A stretch of DNA of 64,000 nt from QYQD01 sp040754095 (lineage in GTDB: Bacteria > Desulfobacterota > QYQD01): assembly GCA_040754095.1 (NCBI GenBank), contig JBFMFO010000010.1:1-64000 (forward strand), given 5' to 3'. A program made the translations under genes and the position numbers. This document shows, piece by piece, positions 1-7,352 of this stretch. Positions within the stretch are counted from its first letter, which is position 1. The number at the start of each line of letters is the position of its first letter. The notes under the pieces were generated by a model. The model saw nothing but the letters and a program-made list of their open reading frames with translations. It had not been told where the DNA came from and searched no databases.

Positions 1-51
1 GCGACAAAGTGACGAGTGAAACGATAAAGAAATATATACAGTACCATAGAC

Positions 52-540
52 ATGAAGAAAAAAATCCTAAGCAGTTAAGATTTGACTTCTAATGCCCCGT
101 GCGGAAGCACGGGGTTCTTTACTTTATCGGCAATAGTAGTGGCGGCGGCAGGCGATTTTGACTGGATGAGAGACCTTAACACCAGGGCTGAGGCTGATTT
201 GTCAGGATTCAGGGCGAGACTTGCCGCTCGCTTTAATATAGGCGACGCTCAGGTCAAGGTCGTACTCAGCAATGTGGAAAGACCCGCGGATGCCTATATG
301 ATACTCCGTTTTGGAGAAATGTCGGCAAGGCCGATAGATTACGTTATGGAGAGATACAGGGCCGAGAAAGGCAAGGGCTGGGGTGTGCTTGCGAAGAGCC
401 TGGGCATCAAGCCGGGATCAAGAGAATTCCATGCCCTGAAGCGCGGCCACGATATTGACGATTACAGCGGTAAGGGTAAGAACAAAGGCAAAGATAAAGG
501 TAAGTGCAAAAATAAAAGTAAGGGCAAAGGCAGAGACTGA
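52..540 (+). pseudogene. Small secreted basic protein, signal-peptide region interrupted
   Basis: An ATG at 52 opens a signal-peptide-like start (MKKKILSS) that meets TAA at 76-78. The same frame reopens at once and runs to 540, continuing with the end of a signal peptide (TLSAIVVAAAGDFDW) and a mature domain of about 110 residues ending in a Gly-Lys-rich tail. About 39 nt between 76 and 114, carrying the stop and a GC hairpin, separate the two halves while keeping frame, so I read this as a secreted protein whose signal peptide was split by a small insertion. A downstream TTG (82) or GTG could still start a cytoplasmic product. I cannot name a function; the AKSLGIKPGSREFHALK-like stretch recalls small hypothetical proteins of Geobacter-type bacteria. 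No clear ribosome site precedes ATG 52. Confidence 0.5.
95..120 (+). terminator. GC hairpin followed by T-rich tract
   Basis: CCCCGTGC (95-102), GGAA loop, GCACGGGG (107-114) is a perfect 8-bp stem with TTCTTT after it. It looks like an intrinsic terminator or a small palindromic insertion, and it lies inside the broken signal-peptide region of the first gene. Confidence 0.6.
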
Positions 541-633
541 TTGCCCCTCCGATTACAGCAACTTTTATGTTGACTCCCAGAATTCTGCGCCTTGATATTT
601 CACATAATATGTGGACACAGGAGGAGGACGACT

Positions 634-867
634 ATGAAACGCAATGTGACCCTTGCTCTGGATGAAGAGCTTCTTCATAGAGCCAGGATAATATGTCAAA
701 AAAAGAGAACAACTCTGACCCAGGTTATCCGGGATCGATTGGAAGACTTAGTTCGCCAGGATGAAGAGTACCAGAGCGCCATGGAACGAATCATTGCCCG
801 AATGAAAGAACGACCTATCAAAGTCGGAGAAAAGACCTGGACCAGAGAGGAACTTCATGCGCGATAG
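634..867 (+). CDS. vapB: VapB-type ribbon-helix-helix antitoxin
   Basis: A 77-residue protein. Residues 2-12 (KRNVTLALDEE) form the ribbon strand and residues 13-40 the two helices of a ribbon-helix-helix DNA-binding fold; the C-terminal half, rich in Lys and Arg, is what normally wraps the toxin. The start at 634 is chosen because GAGGAGG lies 8-12 nt upstream; an in-frame start at 592 has no such site. Antitoxins of this class bind their own promoter and block a PIN-domain RNase. The next gene overlaps the stop codon, as in vapBC operons, but that toxin is truncated, so this is probably an orphan antitoxin. Confidence 0.75.
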   Translation: MKRNVTLALDEELLHRARIICQKKRTTLTQVIRDRLEDLVRQDEEYQSAMERIIARMKERPIKVGEKTWTREELHAR

Positions 868-958
868 CCTATTTTTTGATACCAATTGTTTCCTTAATTT
901 TTGTTTTCGATTTTTGTCCCTTTTCCCCGTGCGTCAGCTTTCCCCACGGTATTTTTGA
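857..958 (+). pseudogene. Truncated VapC PIN-domain toxin remnant
   Basis: ATG at 857 overlaps the antitoxin stop by 11 nt, the usual vapBC coupling. It encodes MRDSLFFDTNCFLN, matching the first strand and first catalytic Asp (FDTN) of PIN-domain RNases, then drifts into unrelated residues and stops after 33 codons. The other three catalytic acids are absent, so the RNase cannot be active. The break lies a few bases from the 3' end of the convergent regulator gene, suggesting a deletion junction here. Confidence 0.65.
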
Positions 959-2553
959 GGGGTGAAGCCGTATTTCTTTATTCTTAACCCCAGAATTCTC
1001 TCCGTAGTGCCGAGAAGCCGGGCGGCAGCGGCAATGTTGCCCCCGGTGCTCTTTAAGGCATCTATCATGAGTTCCTTTTCTACGTTTCTCAGAACCGAAT
1101 CCAGAGACTTCGAGGGCATGCTGTCCGATTCCTCGGCGGTCTGAAGGGTAGGCGGGAGATGGATACTTCGCAAGGCAGGTTCATTACAGAGGAGGACGGC
1201 CCGTTCGATACAATTCTCAAGTTCCCGCACGTTGCCCGGCCAGTGATAGCGCATAAGCGTGTCTATGGCTGGGGTTGATATCCTCCGTATGTCCTTATTA
1301 TATTTTTGGGTGTACTTCTCCAGAAAAAAATCGGCCAAAAGGGAAATGTCAGTTTTCCTCTCCCTTAAAGGGGGCATGTAAATAGGGAAGACATTGAGCC
1401 GGTAGTAGAGGTCTTCTCTGAATACGCCATTTTTCAGGGATTCTTCAAGGTTGAGACTGGTGGCGGTTATGATGCGGACGTCAATTTTTATTGTCCTGGT
1501 CCCGCCCAACCTGACTAATTCCTTTTCTTGCAGCACCCGCAGGAGCTTGACCTGGGCGGAAAGATTCAGCGTGCCGATCTCGTCCAGAAAGAGGGTCCCT
1601 CCGTCCGCCTGTTCAAATTTTCCAGTGTGTGCGTGCGCGGCCCCGGTAAAGGCCCCTTTCTCATGCCCGAAGAGCTCGCTTTCCATGAGGGTTTCGGGTA
1701 AGGCCCCGCAGTTGACCTTTATAAAGGGCCCATCCGCCCGGAGGCTATTATAATGTATGGCATTGGCCACAAGTTCCTTGCCCGTACCGCTCTCCCCGCG
1801 GATAAGCACCGTGGCGTCGCTCTGTGAGACGCGCTCTATCATTTCAAAGACTTCCCGCATCCGGTTGCTCGTGCCCACAATATTGTAAAGACTGTAACGT
1901 TCCTTTAATTTTTCTTTCAGGGTTATGTTTTCATTTCGCAGACGGTTCCTTTCCTCTTCCATCATCTGGCCGATGGTTATGGCCTGGGCCAACATAGAAG
2001 CGATGATAGTCAGGAGTCTGAGATCTTCCTCAAATGAGACCTCTTCACTGAAGAGACGATCTACACTTAACGCACCATGGACGACGGCCCCTACTTTTAT
2101 AGGCACACAGATAAAAGAGATGTTGTCTTTGTGGATGTCCCCCCGCGCCTTGGTGCGGTTTAAAAATAGTGGTTCCTTCCCGACGTGGGGAATGATGACC
2201 GGTTCGCCGGTTTGCACTACTTTTCCCGTTACACCCTCTCCGATCCTATATCGTCCTCTTTCCCTTTCCTCCCCGGTGAGCCCGTGCGCTACCTCGATAG
2301 TAATTTCATGGGTATCAGGACTGAGCAGGGTTATGGTCCCGCGCGACATCCCCAGGCGCAGATGGAGGGTTTGCAGAATAAGCCCCAGGGCCTGCTTTGG
2401 ATCTAAACTTGATACCAATGCCTGGCTGATCTCATAGAGAGCGGTTAATTCCTGTACCTTTCTCTCCAGAGCGGCAGGAGAGTCATTACGCTTCATGTCA
2501 TTTTTAGTTGAGTTCATACCTGTGCGCGAGTGGATATCTACGGCCATAACCAA
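934..2553 (-). CDS. NifA-type sigma-54-dependent transcriptional activator (copy 1)
   Basis: 539 residues: GAF sensor domain (about 35-195), short coiled linker, AAA+ domain with Walker A GESGTGKE (253-260), the sigma-54 contact loop GAFTGA (300-305) and Walker B LFLDEIG (321-327), then a Fis-type helix-turn-helix at the C terminus (NIAAAARLLGTTERI). Proteins with this order remodel sigma-54 RNA polymerase to open promoters, classically for nitrogen genes. It follows glnD, glnB and amtB on the same strand, so PII or nitrogen status is a plausible input. No nif gene is in the window, so NifA-like is safer than NifA. The start is uncertain: the frame opens at TTG 2553, with ATG at 2547 and 2517. 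Confidence 0.85.
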   Translation of the reverse strand: MVMAVDIHSRTGMNSTKNDMKRNDSPAALERKVQELTALYEISQALVSSLDPKQALGLILQTLHLRLGMSRGTITLLSPDTHEITIEVAHGLTGEERERGRYRIGEGVTGKVVQTGEPVIIPHVGKEPLFLNRTKARGDIHKDNISFICVPIKVGAVVHGALSVDRLFSEEVSFEEDLRLLTIIASMLAQAITIGQMMEEERNRLRNENITLKEKLKERYSLYNIVGTSNRMREVFEMIERVSQSDATVLIRGESGTGKELVANAIHYNSLRADGPFIKVNCGALPETLMESELFGHEKGAFTGAAHAHTGKFEQADGGTLFLDEIGTLNLSAQVKLLRVLQEKELVRLGGTRTIKIDVRIITATSLNLEESLKNGVFREDLYYRLNVFPIYMPPLRERKTDISLLADFFLEKYTQKYNKDIRRISTPAIDTLMRYHWPGNVRELENCIERAVLLCNEPALRSIHLPPTLQTAEESDSMPSKSLDSVLRNVEKELMIDALKSTGGNIAAAARLLGTTERILGLRIKKYGFTPQKYRGES

Positions 2554-2638
2554 AGGCCTTGGTGGTAATCTTCAGACCCGGCGGGGACTGATGTCTTTTG
2601 TGACTGTTGGGGATAGATAGTGGGGTTAATCCGGGCCA

Positions 2639-5371
2639 TTAGCCTGTTCTTTTATGCCCTTCTAATCTGAAAAGCAGGGCCTTTTTAATCTCTTCGCATT
2701 GTTCCGGATGATATATTTTTTGTCCATACAAGTCCCGCACATAGAATACATCCACCACCTGGTCCACCTTGGTGGATATCTTGGCCGATCTGATGTCCAG
2801 CCCCATATCAAACAGCGTCCTGGCAAGTGAGTAGAGGAGCCCGGGGCGGTCATTTGTATAGACTTCAATAACCGTGTAGAAGTCCGAGCTTTCATTGTCG
2901 ATCACTACTTTTGATGAACGTCCGCGTTTTTTAGCCTGAAGTGATAACGGCGTCGTCTTTTCGGCCAGTCGATAGTCAAATGAGAGCCTTCCGCTCAACG
3001 TCTTTTCCAGGTCTTCTGCGACCCTTTTCCATCTTATTTCACCTGAAAATCCCCCCGTGTCCCCCTTTTCCAAAGGGGGAATAAGATGTACCCCCCCTTT
3101 ACTAAAGGGGGGTAAGGGGGGATTATTTTCATTGTCCTTTGTATCGCCATGCAACATGTGTGCTTCATCGGCGGGTTCTTCGATAAGTTCTCTAACCTGA
3201 AAGATATCTACCGCTATTCCATCGCCCCAGGTAAAAATCTGTGTCCCAAGGACATCGAGGTCGTTTAAGGCCAACACCCCTGAGATCTGCGCAAAGAGTC
3301 CGGGCTTATCTTCGGCCAGGACGGTCAGCTCCCGGAAACTATTTTTTGCTTCTATAAACAGGGCAAATTTCTTATCGCTAAGCTCCCGGGCTAATTGAAG
3401 ATGCCTTAGAATCTTGTGCGGTGCTACAGTAAGGAGATAATCTCCCGGCATGTTCTCTATGTGCTTCGACACGGCAAGATTCTTTAGCTCCGGCGTTAAA
3501 CCGTCTTTGACCCGGGCCAGGACTTTTCGTATCCTTGCTGTAGTCTGTGGAGTGGCTAATTCGCCTCGTTGCAGGATGTGTTTGATTTTGAGGTAAAGCT
3601 CATCCACCAGAGCCGCTTTCCAGGCTGTCCAGGCCAGGGACCCGGTCGCCTTGGAATCGGCTATGGTCAGAAGATAAAGCATATTAAGCCTTTTTATATC
3701 CTGAATCTTTTGGGCGCATTCCACGATAATCTTTTCATCTTCCAAATCCCGGCGCGTGGCTATCTCAACGAGAAGAAGGTGATGGCGGACGACAAAAACC
3801 ATATCACGAATAACATCCTCCTCCAGACCCATTCTTCCGGCGATCTTCGGGATCAAATCCGCCCCTTTTTCGGCATGGTTATGGCCCATACCCTTGCCGA
3901 TATCATGTAGCAGCGCGGTTAGAAAGAGGTACTCGGGCCTGTCTATCTCAGCAAAGGGGTATTTATCTTCTTCCCGCATGAGGCTTAATTCCAGGAAGGT
4001 CAACAGGGAGTGTTTATCCACCGTGTAAATGTGATAGGCATCATGTTGAACCTGACAGCGAATATTCTCAAATTCAGGTATATAGAGGGCCAGGAGGCCG
4101 GTTTGAAGCATAACCTCCAGTTGTTTGAAGGCGGGTAACCCCAGCTTCATAAGGTTGAGCATAGACCGGCTGGTCCGGCGGGAAGAACGGAATGAGTCGT
4201 TGACCAGGCAGAGGTTATCTCTTATGAATTGGCCGGCCTGCGGGTGAATTCCTGCGCCGTATCTCGCTGCGTATTCAAAGATCTTCAGCAGCAGATAGGG
4301 TTTTTTGATTAAGACCTCGGGCCTGTCTATCCTTATTTCTCCCTTGTAAATAGATACGCCTTTTTCCAGGATACGATCGGGTAAGGCCACGGTTTTGGCA
4401 TGAGGCTTGATCTTTAAGGCATGTAATATACGGTCAAAAAACAAAGAGGATATATATTCAATATTCGAGGCATGCAGGTAGAATTCCCTCATAAGTCCTT
4501 CTACTTCCAGAAAATCCGCTTTTGCGGCAAATCCAAGTGCGCCGGCCATGTCTTCCTGATATTCAAAACAAAGTTGATCGTTTTTTCTGCCGCTGAGGAT
4601 ATGAAGCCGGTTTCTTGTCCGCCACAGAAAATCAAGGGACTGCTTCAGGGATGTACGGTCATTAGGAGAGAGAAGGGCGGCATTGACCATTTCCTCCGGG
4701 GTGGACAGATTAAAGAGGGCCTTGGCCGTCCATAGTATGCTATGGTAATCCCTCAGGCCACCCTTTCCCTCCTTGATATTCGGCTCCAGGAGGAAGGCCG
4801 CCTCGCCGTATCTCTGATATCTTTTCTGATTTTCTATCAGGATATTTTCTAAAAATTTTTTCCTTTGTCCTTCGATAATCCTTTCATGGAATCTCTTTTT
4901 GAATTCTCCAAAAAGCTCTCTGTTTCCGGCCAGGCAGCGCGCGTCCAGAAAAGCTGTCTGGGTATGAAAATTTTCCCGCGCGATGTCGATGCAGTCCGTT
5001 ACGGTCCTGACGCTGTGGCCGATCTCCAGGCCGGCATCCCAGAGGGGATAAAATATCTCTTCGGACACAAAGTCTATCACCGGGTCTGATCCCCGGGCGC
5101 AGAGAATCATTAAATCGATATCAGAGTAGAGCGCCAGTTCGTTTCTGCCATAGCCGCCGACAGGGACAAGGGTTATGGCACGCAGGCTTCCCGTATGGCT
5201 TTTTTGCCATTTTCTCTCTGCCTGGTAGAATACGGAGACCAGGAAGACATCAGTTATTACCGATAATTCACGAGCCGCTTCCCTGCCCGGGGGCTGTGGG
5301 TCTTGCGAATTCCTTATGGCCTCGCGCTGGTCTTTAAGATGCCTGATATGCTCCTTAAGTGACTTTTCCAT
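2639..5371 (-). CDS. glnD: PII uridylyltransferase / uridylyl-removing enzyme GlnD
   Basis: 910 residues. The nucleotidyltransferase domain shows GGYGR (72-76) and DID (84-86); an HD domain follows (LLHDIGKG near residue 489), and two C-terminal ACT domains bind glutamine. The enzyme adds UMP to PII when nitrogen is short and removes it when glutamine is plentiful. It lies 5 nt after glnB and downstream of amtB, a clear functional operon. Between the two ACT domains (about residues 742-780) the protein carries a Pro/Gly/Lys-rich segment (NPPLPPFSKGG) encoded by a 77-bp palindromic repeat that stays in frame. The linker position probably makes it tolerable. Start ATG at 5371. Confidence 0.95.
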   Translation of the reverse strand: MEKSLKEHIRHLKDQREAIRNSQDPQPPGREAARELSVITDVFLVSVFYQAERKWQKSHTGSLRAITLVPVGGYGRNELALYSDIDLMILCARGSDPVIDFVSEEIFYPLWDAGLEIGHSVRTVTDCIDIARENFHTQTAFLDARCLAGNRELFGEFKKRFHERIIEGQRKKFLENILIENQKRYQRYGEAAFLLEPNIKEGKGGLRDYHSILWTAKALFNLSTPEEMVNAALLSPNDRTSLKQSLDFLWRTRNRLHILSGRKNDQLCFEYQEDMAGALGFAAKADFLEVEGLMREFYLHASNIEYISSLFFDRILHALKIKPHAKTVALPDRILEKGVSIYKGEIRIDRPEVLIKKPYLLLKIFEYAARYGAGIHPQAGQFIRDNLCLVNDSFRSSRRTSRSMLNLMKLGLPAFKQLEVMLQTGLLALYIPEFENIRCQVQHDAYHIYTVDKHSLLTFLELSLMREEDKYPFAEIDRPEYLFLTALLHDIGKGMGHNHAEKGADLIPKIAGRMGLEEDVIRDMVFVVRHHLLLVEIATRRDLEDEKIIVECAQKIQDIKRLNMLYLLTIADSKATGSLAWTAWKAALVDELYLKIKHILQRGELATPQTTARIRKVLARVKDGLTPELKNLAVSKHIENMPGDYLLTVAPHKILRHLQLARELSDKKFALFIEAKNSFRELTVLAEDKPGLFAQISGVLALNDLDVLGTQIFTWGDGIAVDIFQVRELIEEPADEAHMLHGDTKDNENNPPLPPFSKGGVHLIPPLEKGDTGGFSGEIRWKRVAEDLEKTLSGRLSFDYRLAEKTTPLSLQAKKRGRSSKVVIDNESSDFYTVIEVYTNDRPGLLYSLARTLFDMGLDIRSAKISTKVDQVVDVFYVRDLYGQKIYHPEQCEEIKKALLFRLEGHKRTG
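3048..3124. repeat. 77-bp palindromic repeat inserted in frame inside glnD
   Basis: The element begins AATCCCCCC and ends GGGGGGATT, a perfect 9-bp terminal inverted repeat, with two further inner palindromes (CCCCCTTTT...AAAGGGGG and CCCCCCTTTACTAAAGGGGGG). Read on the minus strand it adds PPLPPFSKGG and PPLEKG-like residues to GlnD. Similar NPPLPPFSKGG-coding elements are scattered in many bacterial genomes. Confidence 0.8.
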
Positions 5372-5376
5372 TGGCC

Positions 5377-5715
5377 TCAGACAGCATCTTTACCCTTTTC
5401 TCCTGTCCTGATCCGAATCACCTCATCTATGGAATAGACAAATATTTTGCCGTCACCGATTTTTCCAGTCTTGGCGCTCTTTATAATAGTTTCCACTACC
5501 CTTTCGACCATCACATCATCAATGACCACCTCGATCTTGATCTTGGGCACAAAATCCACCACGTATTCCGCCCCGCGATAGACCTCCTTATGACCCTTTT
5601 GACGTCCAAAACCCTTCACTTCGGTAATGGTCATGCCCTTTATTCCGATTTGGCTTAGGGCATCCTTTACCTCGTCAATCTTAAACGGCTTAATAATCGC
5701 TTCTATCTTTTTCAC
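5377..5715 (-). CDS. glnB: Nitrogen regulatory protein PII
   Basis: 112 residues, the normal PII length. The T-loop is intact (YRGAEY, residues 46-51) with Tyr51, the uridylylation site, matching the presence of glnD next door. The C-terminal signature (IGDGKIFVYSIDEVIRIRTGE) fits ATP/2-oxoglutarate-binding PII. PII trimers sense ATP/ADP and 2-oxoglutarate and gate AmtB, glutamine synthetase regulators and NifA-type activators. It lies 24 nt after amtB, an arrangement usually labelled glnK. GlnB versus GlnK cannot be decided from sequence alone. Confidence 0.95.
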   Translation of the reverse strand: MKKIEAIIKPFKIDEVKDALSQIGIKGMTITEVKGFGRQKGHKEVYRGAEYVVDFVPKIKIEVVIDDVMVERVVETIIKSAKTGKIGDGKIFVYSIDEVIRIRTGEKGKDAV

Positions 5716-5739
5716 GGCCTCCTCCTGAGCGCTTGGTCT

Positions 5740-6963
5740 TTATAGGTTGTACGCTGTTTCGCTATGCTGGGTGAGGTCAAGCCCGCTCACTTCGTCCTCA
5801 GGGCTGACCCGCAGGCCCATTATCCAATCCAGAGCCTTCAATATGATAAGGGACATGATAAAGGCATAGCCGATGGTTACAATAACCGAGAGGGCCTGGA
5901 TGCCCAGTTGGCCCGGATTGCCGAAGAAAAGGCCGTTTGCGCCGGCCGCATTGACGGCCTTGTCCGCAAAAAGTCCGGTAGCCAGGGCCCCCCATGTGCC
6001 GCCCACACCATGGATGCCTACTACGTCCAGGCTGTCATCATAGCCTAATCCGGTTTTTATGACGATGGCAAAGTAGCAGAGAACTCCGGCTACCATTCCG
6101 ATAATAAGGGCCGCCGGCAGGCCGACAAAACCGCAGGCCGGGGTGATGCCTACCAGGCCGGCCACGGCCCCGCTCGCCGTTCCCAGGGTAGTAGGCTTGC
6201 CGCGGTATATCCATTCTACGATCGTCCAGGTCAAGGCCGCTGAGGCTGCTGCCGCGTGCGTGGTAACAAAGGCATTGACGGCCAAAGGGCCGCAGCTAAG
6301 GGCGCTCCCGGCATTGAAACCAAACCATCCGAACCACAATAAGGCGGCGCCCAGTATGGTCATGGGCAGGTTATGGGGATGCATGGGTTCTGTGCCATAG
6401 CCTTTTCTTTTCCCAATGAGCAAGGCCGCAGCCAGGGCAGAAGCGCCGGAGCTGATGTGAACGACCGTTCCTCCGGCAAAGTCCAAAGCCCCAAGGTTGC
6501 GTATCCATCCGCCTATTCCCCAGACCCAGTGGCAGATGGGGTTATAGACCAGGGTCACCCATAATATGGTGAAAAGCAAAAATGCACTGAACTTCATACG
6601 TTCCGCAAATGCGCCGGTAATCAGGGCCGGGGTTATTACTGCAAACATCCCCTGAAAGATCATGAAGGCAAGATGCGGTAGCGTTTCAGAATAACCGGCA
6701 AAAGATGACAACCCCACGCCGTTCAACCCGAACCAATCCAGGCCCCCGGTCACCCCTCCCATATCCGGGCCGAAGGCCATGCTATACCCCCAGAGTATCC
6801 ATTCTACGCTGATCAGCGCAAGTATCACGAAACTTTGCATAATAGTCCCCAGGACATTTTTGCCCCGGACCATGCCCCCGTAGAAGAGCGCCAGCCCCGG
6901 GGTCATAAACATGACCAGGGCTGCCGAAAGCAAAACAAACATAGTATCTACAGAATTAACCAT
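5740..6963 (-). CDS. amtB: Ammonium transporter AmtB
   Basis: 407 residues with about 11 membrane segments. The two pore histidines are visible in the family contexts GGTVVHISSG and DVVGIHGVGG, as is the periplasmic vestibule signature WIRNLGALDFAGG. It forms a trimeric ammonium channel in the inner membrane and is plugged by non-uridylylated PII. A Shine-Dalgarno-like GGGAAAGG precedes ATG 6963, and a good sigma-54 promoter lies about 45-60 nt upstream, so nitrogen control is likely. First gene of amtB-glnB-glnD. Confidence 0.95.
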   Translation of the reverse strand: MVNSVDTMFVLLSAALVMFMTPGLALFYGGMVRGKNVLGTIMQSFVILALISVEWILWGYSMAFGPDMGGVTGGLDWFGLNGVGLSSFAGYSETLPHLAFMIFQGMFAVITPALITGAFAERMKFSAFLLFTILWVTLVYNPICHWVWGIGGWIRNLGALDFAGGTVVHISSGASALAAALLIGKRKGYGTEPMHPHNLPMTILGAALLWFGWFGFNAGSALSCGPLAVNAFVTTHAAAASAALTWTIVEWIYRGKPTTLGTASGAVAGLVGITPACGFVGLPAALIIGMVAGVLCYFAIVIKTGLGYDDSLDVVGIHGVGGTWGALATGLFADKAVNAAGANGLFFGNPGQLGIQALSVIVTIGYAFIMSLIILKALDWIMGLRVSPEDEVSGLDLTQHSETAYNL

Positions 6964-7006
6964 AAACTACTACCTTTCCCTTTCAATGGTTTTGATTGAG
7001 AATAAA

Positions 7007-7022
7007 AGCACCATCCATGCCA
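7007..7022 (-). promoter_or_regulatory. Sigma-54 (-24/-12) promoter of amtB
   Basis: On the minus strand TGGCATGGATGGTGCT matches the sigma-54 consensus TGGCACG-N4-TTGCW with the invariant GG and GC doublets correctly spaced; two other positions differ. The predicted start leaves a leader of about 33 nt before amtB. Confidence 0.65.
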
Positions 7023-7133
7023 TCCTAAAAAAAGTAGCAGAAACAGAGAATTAAGTTTTTGTCGGGTGGTTGTTCATCAAATATTTTTTACAGTTTTGTG
7101 CTAATAGCAGCGCATTTTTTACAAAATTGTAAT

Positions 7134-7247
7134 GAACATGCATAGCGAGCGCATTCCCCGCTGCTTGCGGCGGGGTTAGCGAGCGAATACGATGCGTTTT
7201 ACCTTGCATACGGAGATTCCCCGTAGCTTGCGGCGGGGAGCTTCAAT
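7134..7247 (+). repeat. 114-bp bipartite palindromic repeat, copy A
   Basis: Starts GAACATGCATAGCGAGCG and ends GAGCTTCAAT. It contains two hairpins built on CCCCGC...GCTTGCGGCGGGG separated by the core TTTTACCTTGCATACGGAG. Copies occur at 8927-9041 (inverted), 48580-48693 and, shortened, 51394-51444. Confidence 0.85.
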
Positions 7248-7352
7248 GCCTGCCCGTTGCATTCAGGAGAGACTGTCTTTGCTTTTTTTCTGGGGGGCTT
7301 GCCTTGTGGGCGGCAGGGGAGGGCGGTCGGGCGCAGAGATATGTCTTGAGAT

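Larger units (their letters stand above)
6964..7352. other. Intergenic region between amtB and second NifA-type gene
   Basis: 389 bp without a gene. It holds the amtB leader and sigma-54 promoter (to about 7022), an AT-rich stretch (7060-7130) where an activator-binding site could lie, one copy of the 114-bp repeat (7134-7247), and the 3' flank of the second NifA-type gene. No RNA gene was recognised. Confidence 0.5.
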
